DNA of 25,871 nucleotides. Origin: an uncultured Lachnospiraceae bacterium. GTDB taxonomy: Bacteria; Bacillota; Clostridia; Lachnospirales; Lachnospiraceae. Location: assembly GCA_910588815.1 (NCBI GenBank), contig CAJUQY010000043.1, positions 1-25,871 on the forward strand. Reading direction: 5' to 3'. A program made the position numbers and the translations under genes. Below, piece by piece: positions 8,245-15,686 of this stretch (position 1 is its first letter; each line of letters opens with the position of its first letter). The notes beneath the pieces are model-generated. The model was not told where the DNA came from and did no database searches. It was given only the letters and a program-made list of their open reading frames with translations.

Positions 8245-8314
8245 AGGAAACCTGTTCCATCACGGTGCAGGCTGTCGGCTATACGGAGCGGATGGAACAG
8301 GTTTCCTTCAACCG
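8238..8314. repeat. perfect 24-base inverted repeat inside coding sequence
   Basis: Arms at 8238-8261 and 8291-8314 are exact reverse complements over 24 bases, beginning CGGTTGAAGG and ending CCTTCAACCG, with a 29-base spacer. The left arm contains the TGA that ends the first half of the CARDB-like gene and the TTG of the second half. As RNA it would form a very stable hairpin in the middle of the coding region. Confidence 0.9.
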
Positions 8315-9440
8315 CCGGATCCTTCTCTCTCTGCCGGAAGAGGGAAAGCAGGGAGGAGAGGACAATCCGGAGGATAAAAACGGAGGCGGAAGCGGAGACG
8401 GCGAGGCGGGGAATCAGGCAGGCGGCGGGGAAAACGGAGAGAACGGGGAAGGGAGTGAAAAAGGCGAAGGGGGTGAACCGGAAGGAGAAGGTGCGGTTCC
8501 CGGAGAAAACAGCGCAGAAGAAGGCGGAGGCAGCTTTGGCGGAGGCGGGGAGGAATTGATCCGCCAGCCAAAGATCCTGCTTGAGTCAGATAATCTTTCC
8601 GGGAAGGAGCTTACGGCAGGCAGCGAAGAAACGTTCACTGCCACATTCCGAAACTGCAGCGGATCGCAGCCACTTTACAATTTAAAGGCGGCCGTGTCTG
8701 CACAGGCAGAGGGGATACGGTTTTCCAGGAATTCCTTCTATGTGGCCCAGGCCGCACCGGGAGAGAGTATTGTGCTTGAGACGGAGCTTACGATTACACC
8801 GGACGCGGCATACGGGGAGTTCCCCTTGATATTTGAATTTGAATATGAGGATAAGAGGGGAAACGCTGTTTCCGGGAGAGAAACCGTCCTGCTGTCTGTA
8901 AGGCAGCCGGCGGAACTGGAATGCCGGACAGGCGAGGTTCCGGGTGTTATATATGCCTCGGATACCATGGAGCTTTCCCTGAAAGCCTGCAACGTAGGCC
9001 GCGCGCCCATTTACAACGTGCAGGCCGGCCTGTCGGCACAGGGGCTGTTTTCCGAAGGGGAAGTTTTTCTTGGAAATCTGGAAGCGGGGGCCATGGGGGA
9101 GGGGATGATGCACATCTATGTGGGAACCAGGACCATGGAAGCCGCGGGAGTCGACGAGGGAGGAAGTGACGGAGAGAAATATGGGCCGGTGGAGGGGACG
9201 GTCACCTTCCGATATGAGGATGCGGATGGTAAGATTTACGAGGAGACAAAGCCTTTCCGGACGGAAATCAAAAAGGCGCAGGTCGCGTCTTTTGCGGTGG
9301 AGGAGCCGGAGGAGACCAATTCATGGTGGGCGTCTGTGGCGGCCGTGACCTTTGCGGGGCTTGTGCTTTGGGTTCTTTTGCTTCTTTTCCGGCTGCGGAA
9401 AAAGAATGCGCTTTTGGCAGAGAGGAGAGGGGCAGAATGA
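8241..9440 (+). CDS. C-terminal part of the CARDB/S-layer-like membrane-anchored protein
   Basis: 399 codons if read from TTG at 8241; an ATG at 8292 is the next possibility. After a short beta segment comes a low-complexity linker rich in Gly, Glu and Asn (about residues 33-105), then two repeated beta-sandwich-like modules (about 110-220 and 225-345) with the sequence style of CARDB/COG1361 domains (for example YNLKAAVSAQA and YNVQAGLSAQG in equivalent positions). A single transmembrane helix follows (about 367-386) with a basic stop-transfer RLRKK. It has no signal peptide of its own, so as it stands it could not be exported without the upstream ORF. Such proteins often accompany MacB/FtsX-type or ABC-2 exporters as extracytoplasmic accessory subunits. 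Confidence 0.7.
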   Translation: MKETCSITVQAVGYTERMEQVSFNRRILLSLPEEGKQGGEDNPEDKNGGGSGDGEAGNQAGGGENGENGEGSEKGEGGEPEGEGAVPGENSAEEGGGSFGGGGEELIRQPKILLESDNLSGKELTAGSEETFTATFRNCSGSQPLYNLKAAVSAQAEGIRFSRNSFYVAQAAPGESIVLETELTITPDAAYGEFPLIFEFEYEDKRGNAVSGRETVLLSVRQPAELECRTGEVPGVIYASDTMELSLKACNVGRAPIYNVQAGLSAQGLFSEGEVFLGNLEAGAMGEGMMHIYVGTRTMEAAGVDEGGSDGEKYGPVEGTVTFRYEDADGKIYEETKPFRTEIKKAQVASFAVEEPEETNSWWASVAAVTFAGLVLWVLLLLFRLRKKNALLAERRGAE

Positions 9441-10123
9441 GGAGAAAGAGGCGAAAGCCTTTCGGAAGCCATGGGGTGTTTTTGATTTTCCAAGGCGGAC
9501 TGCTGGTGTTTGTCCTCACTTTTGGAATGCAGATGATCCGGGAATTTTCGGAGGGGAAAGCTTTGTACCAGTCTGTAGTCTCCTTAGACGGCCTGGAGTG
9601 GGGAGAGAAGCTTACGGCGGAGCTTCAAAAAATTCCGGGTATCCGTTCCCTCACTCCGGCAATCCGGATTCCCGTAAAGCTGAGGGCGGAAGACTACACG
9701 ATGGAGGCCGCGCTGACCGGTGTGGAACTTGACGAGCTGGAAAAACAAGTGTCCCGGTCCAGGGAGGTTACCCTCGGAAATACCCCGGTACTGCTTCTGG
9801 GAGAAGAAAGCCTCGGGGCAATGGCGGACGGGAACGGGCATACGGCTTCCGGGGAGAAACAGGAGGAATTTTTAGAGCGGTACGGGGAAATCAACTGGCA
9901 GTACTGCCTGGCCGGGGAGGGGGAAGGAGAAGAGAACTGGAGGCCCTGCCTGGTTGCCGGAACCCTGTCCTCGCCCGCCGACGGAATTTATATGACTTAC
10001 AGTCAGGCGGGAATACTTGCAGAGACAAAAGAAACGAAACAATTTCTTCTGACCGTCCGGGGAAAGAAGAATTATGAGAGTGCGCTCGGATATTTTGAGG
10101 GGAATCCCTCTTTACTTAAATAA
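9437..10123 (+). CDS. single-pass protein resembling a MacB/FtsX extracytoplasmic domain
   Basis: 228 residues starting at the ATG that overlaps the previous stop (ATGA), with a purine-rich ribosome site just upstream. A basic N-terminus (MRRKRRKPFG) is followed by one hydrophobic helix (about 13-32), then a soluble domain starting EFSEGKALYQSVVSLDG. The pattern of a substrate-like Leu-Thr-Pro segment (IPGIRSLTPAIRIPV) and a following GVELDEL resembles the start of MacB_PCD-type domains of FtsX-family permeases. The three C-terminal helices of a real FtsX permease are absent, so it is either a truncated permease or a stand-alone accessory protein. It is the last gene of the operon. The family resemblance is by eye only. 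Confidence 0.6.
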   Translation: MRRKRRKPFGSHGVFLIFQGGLLVFVLTFGMQMIREFSEGKALYQSVVSLDGLEWGEKLTAELQKIPGIRSLTPAIRIPVKLRAEDYTMEAALTGVELDELEKQVSRSREVTLGNTPVLLLGEESLGAMADGNGHTASGEKQEEFLERYGEINWQYCLAGEGEGEENWRPCLVAGTLSSPADGIYMTYSQAGILAETKETKQFLLTVRGKKNYESALGYFEGNPSLLK

Positions 10124-10241
10124 AATTTCATAGTTTTTTTATGGAAAAAGCAAGAAAGGAAGTGTATACTCTTTTTTATGGGAAAAAATAGAGAATTTTC
10201 CTGTAGAATGAACGCAGGATAAAAGTTCAGGAGGTTTTGCG

Positions 10242-13073
10242 ATGGCCAGGCGGCAGACGGAACAGACAGAGTATGAGGCGGCGACGGAGCGAATTCCGGT
10301 GGAGGAGATTCAGGCGGCAAGAATGAGACTGCGGCAGCAGGATGCGGCTCCCGCAGGGCGGGGGCAGATACCGCGGCAGCAGACACCGGAGGAACCGGTG
10401 CGGCGGGCGCCGATGGGGGAGGGGGCAATCGAGCTCATGCCGATCAAACGGGGCTCCATGGAGCAGAGGCCGCAGATGCCGGCAGAGCAGAAAACGGTTG
10501 GCCGCACGGCGGCGGAGGAAGCGCCGTCAGGTCAGAAAACGGCAGGCCGCATGGCAGAGAGAGCAGAGCCCTTAGGACAGGAATCAGCCGACCGTATGGG
10601 GGCAGGGGCAGTGCCGGAGAGAGCAAAACCGTTCAGCCGTATGGCGGTGGGAGCGGCGCAGGAAAAGCAGATGCCGGCAGGACAGGAAATGCAGGCTCCG
10701 CCCGGATATCACGCTGATGTCTCTTATCAGGCAGGGCTTACCAGAACCCAGGTGGAAGAACGGATGGCGCGGGGACTTTCCAACGAGGCTGTGGATTCGT
10801 CTTCGCGGACCACGGGAGAGATCATCCGGGGAAATCTTCTCACTTATTTCAATTTAATTTTTGCAGTGCTGACCGTGCTTTTATGCGCTGTGGGTTCCTT
10901 TCGGAATCTGACATTCCTGCCGGTCATTGTGGTCAATACACTGATCGGTATTGTTCAGGAAATCCGCGCCAAGAGGGTTTTAGAGAAAATGAATATGCTT
11001 GGCGCCCCGAAGGCGGCTGTGGTGCGGGAGGGTAAGGTCTGGACCGTGGATTCGGAGGAATTGGTACAGGATGACGTGGTGATTTTTAAGGGCGGAAACC
11101 AGATCTGCGCCGATGCGGTGGTTCTGGCCGGGGAGGTGCAGGTCAACGAGTCCCTCCTTACGGGAGAATCCGACGAGATCACCAAACGGAAGGGGGATCC
11201 GCTGATCTCTGGAAGCTTCGTGGTGTCCGGGCAGTGCCATGCAGGGCTTACGGCAGTGGGGAGTGCTTCTTACATCTCGAAGCTGACCATGCAGGCGAAG
11301 GAAATGAAGACCGGGGAGCAGTCGGAGATGATGCGTTCCCTGGACAAGATCCTTAAGGTGGTGGGGATCATCCTGATTCCCATCGCCGTCGTCCTGTTTG
11401 TCCAGGGTTATTTGTACAATGGAGAGACCATTACCGACAGTATTACTTCCATGGTGGCGGCGGTCATCGGCATGATTCCGGAGGGCCTTTACCTGCTGAC
11501 AAGCGTAGCCCTGGCGGTCAGCTCCGTCCGTCTGGCGAAAAAAGGCGTGCTGCTCCACGATATGAAGAGCATCGAGACCTTGGCCAGGGTGGACGTACTC
11601 TGTGTGGATAAGACGGGCACCATCACGGAAAATAAAATGAGCGTGAGGGATGTGGTTCCGGTATCCGGCCGGAAAGAAGAGCCGGCGGCACCCCTTACAG
11701 CCCTCCTCGGAGATTTTGCGAAGGCCATGAGCAGTGACAACATTACTATGGAGGCCCTCAAAGAGTATTTCACGGAAGGGACGGGAGCACGTCCGATCCG
11801 GGTCATTCCTTTTTCTTCGGCGGTCAAATACAGCGGCGTGGTATTTGCGGACGGAGCCTATGTGCTGGGAGCGCCGGAATTTGTCCTGCGGGAGGATTTT
11901 GAAGCGGTGCGGGCCGAGGTGGAGAGCCATACGGCGAAGGGCTACCGGGTGCTGGTGTTCGGTTCCTGCGACGGGGAGCCGGACGGAAAACCTCTGACGG
12001 GAAAGGTAACGCCTCTCGGGTTTGTGCTTCTGGCTAACCCCATCCGGAAGGAGGCCCCGGAGACCTTTGCCTATTTTGCCGAACAGGGAGTGGAGATCAA
12101 GGTGATATCCGGAGATAATCCCTTAACCGTATCGGAGGCGGCGAAGGAGGCGGGGGTTATGGGGGCGGAAAATTATGTGGACGCTTCCACTCTGACCACG
12201 CCGGAGGCGGTGAGCCAGGCCATGCGGGATTACACCGTGTTCGGCCGGGTGACGCCGGATCAGAAACGGCAGTTTGTGGGCGCCTTGAAGCTCCAGGGAA
12301 GGACGGTCGCCATGACCGGAGACGGAGTCAACGATGTGCTGGCCCTGAAGGATGCCGACTGCAGCGTGGCCATGGCCTCGGGAAGTGAGGCGGCGGCCCA
12401 GGCTTCCCAGGTGGTGCTCTTAGACTCGGATTTCTCCTGCATGCCCCAGGTGGTCCTGGAGGGGAGGCGGGTGGTCAACAATATCGAGCGGTCGGCCAGC
12501 CTCTTCCTGGTGAAAAACATCTTTTCGCTGTTACTGTCACTGTTTTCCGTGGCATTTATGATCACCTACCCCCTGGAGCCGGCTCAGATCTCTCTGATCA
12601 GTATGTTTGCCATCGGTATACCGGCCTTTTTCCTGGCTCTGCAGCCCAACAAGGAACGGATTCAGGGACATTTTATGTCAAATGTGATCAAAAAGGCGCT
12701 GCCGGGGGGACTGACCGACGTGATCGCCGTAGGAGCCCTTGTGATTTTTGCGGGAGCCTTTGACGTGGACACGGGGGATGTGGCCACAGCTGCCACTATG
12801 CTCTTGGCCATTGTCGGCTTTATGATTCTCTTTAAGATATGCCAGCCTATGAACAAGTTCCGTATGGCTATTTGGGCCGGCTGTGTGGCGGGGCTGATTC
12901 TTGCGGGCCTCTTCCTGCCGGAGCTTTTTGCCATCCAGGCAATTTCCAAGGAATGTGCCATGCTTTTCGTACTCTTTGCCATCGCCACAGAGCCCCTGCT
13001 GCGCTACCTGACTGCGGGACTTGGCAAATTGCAGGAGATGTTCCAGAAGCTACGCTTTCGGTTTGGAAGATGA
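10242..13073 (+). CDS. P-type cation-transporting ATPase (CtpE-like) with long N-terminal extension
   Basis: 943 residues. The catalytic core starts near residue 165. It has actuator motif TGES (307-310), membrane motif PEGL (413-416), phosphorylation motif DKTGT with D456, SGDNP (623-627) and hinge motif TGDGVND (692-698), followed by about six C-terminal helices. The run of sequence around PEGLYLLTSVALAVSSVRLA resembles CtpE-type ATPases, which have been linked to Ca2+ in mycobacteria; the ion here is uncertain. The first ~160 residues are low-complexity (Gln, Ala, Pro, Arg, Glu), with degenerate repeats of about 16 residues (QKTVGRTAAEEAP, QKTAGRMAERAEP). The start is set by AGGAGG seven bases upstream. 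No strong promoter is obvious in the 118-base gap before it. Confidence 0.92.
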   Translation: MARRQTEQTEYEAATERIPVEEIQAARMRLRQQDAAPAGRGQIPRQQTPEEPVRRAPMGEGAIELMPIKRGSMEQRPQMPAEQKTVGRTAAEEAPSGQKTAGRMAERAEPLGQESADRMGAGAVPERAKPFSRMAVGAAQEKQMPAGQEMQAPPGYHADVSYQAGLTRTQVEERMARGLSNEAVDSSSRTTGEIIRGNLLTYFNLIFAVLTVLLCAVGSFRNLTFLPVIVVNTLIGIVQEIRAKRVLEKMNMLGAPKAAVVREGKVWTVDSEELVQDDVVIFKGGNQICADAVVLAGEVQVNESLLTGESDEITKRKGDPLISGSFVVSGQCHAGLTAVGSASYISKLTMQAKEMKTGEQSEMMRSLDKILKVVGIILIPIAVVLFVQGYLYNGETITDSITSMVAAVIGMIPEGLYLLTSVALAVSSVRLAKKGVLLHDMKSIETLARVDVLCVDKTGTITENKMSVRDVVPVSGRKEEPAAPLTALLGDFAKAMSSDNITMEALKEYFTEGTGARPIRVIPFSSAVKYSGVVFADGAYVLGAPEFVLREDFEAVRAEVESHTAKGYRVLVFGSCDGEPDGKPLTGKVTPLGFVLLANPIRKEAPETFAYFAEQGVEIKVISGDNPLTVSEAAKEAGVMGAENYVDASTLTTPEAVSQAMRDYTVFGRVTPDQKRQFVGALKLQGRTVAMTGDGVNDVLALKDADCSVAMASGSEAAAQASQVVLLDSDFSCMPQVVLEGRRVVNNIERSASLFLVKNIFSLLLSLFSVAFMITYPLEPAQISLISMFAIGIPAFFLALQPNKERIQGHFMSNVIKKALPGGLTDVIAVGALVIFAGAFDVDTGDVATAATMLLAIVGFMILFKICQPMNKFRMAIWAGCVAGLILAGLFLPELFAIQAISKECAMLFVLFAIATEPLLRYLTAGLGKLQEMFQKLRFRFGR

Positions 13074-13095
13074 TTCTGTGACTCGGGGGAGGCGG

Positions 13096-13139
13096 AATTG
13101 CCTGCCATAAGCAGTGCAGTAAAATCCGCAAAACCGACG
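13096..13139 (-). repeat. diverged half copy of the long palindromic element at 24646
   Basis: Read on the minus strand (13139 to 13096) this 44-base stretch aligns with 24669-24713 on the plus strand at about 40 of 45 columns, starting CGTCGGTTT and ending GCAGGCAATT. It lies just 3' of the P-type ATPase gene. Its own imperfect arms could fold into a short hairpin. Confidence 0.7.
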
Positions 13140-13196
13140 CATCTGCGATGGATGCCGGGGCGGTTCGAGTGTAATTATAAAATAATTCGTATTTTT

Positions 13197-13232
13197 ATGC
13201 ACCTTCACTCTTGACGTAGAGCGAAGGTGCAT
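13197..13232 (+). terminator. hairpin downstream of the P-type ATPase gene, possible terminator
   Basis: ATGCACCTTC-A-CTC (13197-13210) pairs with GAG-C-GAAGGTGCAT (13219-13232) around an eight-base loop, a 13-pair stem with one mismatch. Only a weak T-rich tail (TTATGATGTT) follows, so termination is plausible but not certain. Confidence 0.5.
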
Positions 13233-13254
13233 TTATGATGTTACCCATAGGGCA

Positions 13255-13278
13255 CCCCTTAATGCATGCGCTTCGCGC
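13255..13278 (+). repeat. 24-base dispersed repeat, copy 2
   Basis: Identical over 24 bases to 3553-3576. Here it is intergenic, between the ATPase terminator-like hairpin and the aminotransferase gene, with CAATATTGAG rather than TATAAT following. Confidence 0.75.
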
Positions 13279-13372
13279 GGCAATATTGAGGCGGGAAGAA
13301 AAAGGATTGCGTGGGACGCGGTGCCTTTTGCCGGGTGCCACGCGACAAAAACAGAAAAGAGGAATCAATGCT

Positions 13373-14560
13373 ATGCCGATTTTAAGTGAACGAGTACAGA
13401 GCTTTACAGATTCGGTGATCCGCCGTATGACGAGGATCAGCGACGAACACGGAGCCATCAATTTGTCTCAGGGATTTCCGGATTTTGATCCGCCAAAGGA
13501 GATCATGGATGCCTTGGCGAAAGCCGCCTATGAAGGGCCGCACCAGTATTCGGTGACCTTTGGGGCGGAAAATTTCAGGGAAGCCCTGGCGCAGAAGCAG
13601 GGAAGAGCCATCGGGAGGAAGATCGATCCGGAGACGGAGATCGTCGTCACCTGCGGCGGCACGGAAGCCATGATGTGTGCCATGATGACCATCTGCAACC
13701 CAGGTGACAAGGTGCTGGTGTTCTCCCCCTTTTATGAGAATTACGGCGCGGATGCCATCTTGTCCGGTGCAGATCCCATCTATGTGCCCCTGGTGCCCCC
13801 GGAATACAACTTTGATCTGGGCCTTGTGGAAGAGGGATTTGCGGGAGGGGCAAAGGCGATTATTGTCTGCAATCCTTCCAATCCCTGCGGGAAGGTATTT
13901 TCCAGGGAAGAGCTTATGGCAATCGGGGAGCTGGCGGTGAAGTATGACGCGTTTGTTGTGACGGACGAGGTGTACGAGCATATGGTCTATGCGCCGTATC
14001 ACCATACTTGTATGGCTTCCCTGCCGGGAATGTATGAGCATACGATCACCTGCAATTCCCTGTCAAAGACTTACTCCATCACCGGCTGGCGGCTGGGCTA
14101 TCTGATCGGGCCCAAAGAGGTCATCGAGGGGGCGAAAAAGGTTCACGATTTTCTGACTGTGGGAGCTGCGGCGCCGCTGCAGGAGGCGGCGGTGACGGGG
14201 CTTATGTTCCCCCAGTCTTATTACGACAGGCTTCTGGAAACTTATACAAAGAAGAGAGATTATTTCCTGGCGGGGTTAGATAGGATCGGCCTTAAGCACA
14301 ATGTCCCCCAGGGGACGTATTTTGTCTTGATCGACATTCAGGAATTTCTGGATCTGCCGCAGTTTGCGGGTTATACGGATCTGGAGTTCTGTGAATGGAT
14401 GATCCGGAACGTGGGCGTGGCGGCAGTTCCCGGATCCAGCTTTTTTAAGGAAGAGGTCAACAATCTGATCCGCCTTCATTTTGCCAGGGAGGAGGCAACC
14501 ATCGACGAGGCTGTTTCCCGTCTGGGAAAACTGCAGGAATTATTGAAAGTCGGGAAGTAG
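13373..14560 (+). CDS. PLP-dependent aminotransferase, class I/II
   Basis: A 395-residue fold-type I aminotransferase of the aspartate/aromatic/MalY-like superfamily, cytoplasmic. Substrate-loop region QGFPDFDPP is at 33-41. NPSNP is at 168-172 and D198 (VTDEVYEH) would contact the pyridine nitrogen. The cofactor lysine is K232 in SLSKTYSITGWR, and a C-terminal substrate-carboxylate Arg is likely in IRLHFA. I start at ATG 13373 (MPILSERVQS), where AGAGGA lies nine bases upstream; the upstream open frame begins inside the dispersed repeat and lacks a ribosome site. It starts the run with the dehydrogenase (six bases on) and the YjiH-type gene, suggesting a shared amino-acid-derived pathway. 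The precise amino acid cannot be called. Confidence 0.93.
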   Translation: MPILSERVQSFTDSVIRRMTRISDEHGAINLSQGFPDFDPPKEIMDALAKAAYEGPHQYSVTFGAENFREALAQKQGRAIGRKIDPETEIVVTCGGTEAMMCAMMTICNPGDKVLVFSPFYENYGADAILSGADPIYVPLVPPEYNFDLGLVEEGFAGGAKAIIVCNPSNPCGKVFSREELMAIGELAVKYDAFVVTDEVYEHMVYAPYHHTCMASLPGMYEHTITCNSLSKTYSITGWRLGYLIGPKEVIEGAKKVHDFLTVGAAAPLQEAAVTGLMFPQSYYDRLLETYTKKRDYFLAGLDRIGLKHNVPQGTYFVLIDIQEFLDLPQFAGYTDLEFCEWMIRNVGVAAVPGSSFFKEEVNNLIRLHFAREEATIDEAVSRLGKLQELLKVGK

Positions 14561-14566
14561 AAGAGA

Positions 14567-15640
14567 ATGAAAACAGAATCCGTTTATTTTTGTAATTATT
14601 CCATTGGCGAGGCTCCCTATGGGGAGGTTCCGGTCGTCTGTGCATCTTTCGGGAGCCGTATTCTTTTAGTGGGAGGGGAAAGGGCCCTGGCGGCGGGGCT
14701 TCCAAGGCTCAGGGAGGCTCTTTCAGGAAGCGGTCTTTTGCTGGCGGCAGCGGAAACCTTCCGCGGGGATTGCACTTATGAGGCGATCCGCCGTTTGGCA
14801 GGGCGGGCAAAGGAGCTCAAGGCAGATATGATCTTCGGGATGGGCGGAGGAAAGGCCCTGGATACGGCAAAGGGAGCGGCATATGACGCGGAGCTTCCGG
14901 TGTTTACCTTTCCAACCACCGCGGCAACCTGCGCGGCCACGACTGCTTTGTCCGTGGTCTACCGGGAGGACGGAAGCTTTGACAGCTTTTATTTTTACGA
15001 ACGTCCGGCCCGCCACTGCTTCCTGGATCTGACGGTTATCGCCCATGCGCCGGCCGAGTATCTGCAGGCAGGTATGGGAGACACCATCGGAAAATATTTT
15101 GAGTGTCATTTTGCGGCGAGAGGGGACAGGCTGGCCCACAGCTCCGCCCTGGGGCGGGAGATCAGCAACATGTGCTATGAACCTCTTTTAGAGCATGGCG
15201 TCAGGGCTCTTTCCGACTGCCGGTCGGGTAAGGTGAGTCATGCGCTTTCCCAGGCGGTTCTTGCCAACGTGGTGAGCACGGGCCTGGTATCTTTGATGGT
15301 GCTGGACGATTACAACTGCGCCGTCGCCCATTCTGTCTATTACGGGCTGGTGCTGCTTCCCGGTTTTGAAGAGAGGAACCTCCACGGAAACGTGGTGGCT
15401 TACGGGGTGCTGGTGCAGCTCCTGATAGACGGGGAACGGGAGGAGGCTTTGCGCTTGAAAGCGTTTTTACAGGAGTTGGGGATCCGGACGACCCTTGCGG
15501 AGATGGAGGTTCCCCTGGAACGGAAAGCCCTGGATGCCGTCCTAAAAGATATTGTCGCGGAGCCGGACATGGACCACATTCCTTATCCGGTGACGGAGGA
15601 GATGGTCTACAAGGCGATGACGGAGGCAGAGGTGCTGTAA
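14567..15640 (+). CDS. iron-containing alcohol dehydrogenase family protein (GldA-like)
   Basis: A 357-residue member of the group III iron-dependent or glycerol dehydrogenase superfamily. The nucleotide-binding motif GMGGGKALDTAKG covers 91-103. A second conserved stretch, PTTAATCAATTALSVVY, covers 116-132. Candidate metal ligands are D172 (GMGDTIGKYFE), H255 (AVAHSVYYG) and H273 (NLHGN), in the expected order. It is co-directional and only six bases after the aminotransferase, so the pair may interconvert an amino acid, its keto acid and the hydroxy acid or alcohol; that is inference. The substrate is unknown, and members of this family are often misannotated as glycerol dehydrogenase. Confidence 0.88.
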   Translation: MKTESVYFCNYSIGEAPYGEVPVVCASFGSRILLVGGERALAAGLPRLREALSGSGLLLAAAETFRGDCTYEAIRRLAGRAKELKADMIFGMGGGKALDTAKGAAYDAELPVFTFPTTAATCAATTALSVVYREDGSFDSFYFYERPARHCFLDLTVIAHAPAEYLQAGMGDTIGKYFECHFAARGDRLAHSSALGREISNMCYEPLLEHGVRALSDCRSGKVSHALSQAVLANVVSTGLVSLMVLDDYNCAVAHSVYYGLVLLPGFEERNLHGNVVAYGVLVQLLIDGEREEALRLKAFLQELGIRTTLAEMEVPLERKALDAVLKDIVAEPDMDHIPYPVTEEMVYKAMTEAEVL

Positions 15641-15686
15641 GGATAGTCTGCAACAGAAAAAACCAAACAGAAAGGAATGCATAAGA

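Noticed and set aside
8238..8261. Programmed -1 ribosomal frameshift
   Set aside because: No slippery heptamer precedes the stop, and the hairpin starts at the stop codon rather than 5-9 bases after a slip site. Kept only as a remote possibility.
8262..8290. Phase-variable invertible switch between the two repeat arms
   Set aside because: Inverting the 29-base spacer would not change the reading frame or remove the TGA, and no recombinase gene is nearby.
10124..10241. Terminator plus promoter between the export operon and the P-type ATPase gene
   Set aside because: The A/T-rich repeats form only weak stems, and TATACT (10165) and TAGAAT (10204) lack credible -35 partners, so neither was annotated.
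10980..11930. 316-codon ORF opposite the P-type ATPase
   Set aside because: Shadow of the conserved ATPase core, no start signal.
13309..13343. GCGTGG...CCACGC inverted repeat before the aminotransferase as a riboswitch or attenuator
   Set aside because: Only six pairs around a 23-base loop, with no T-tract and no recognisable riboswitch motif.
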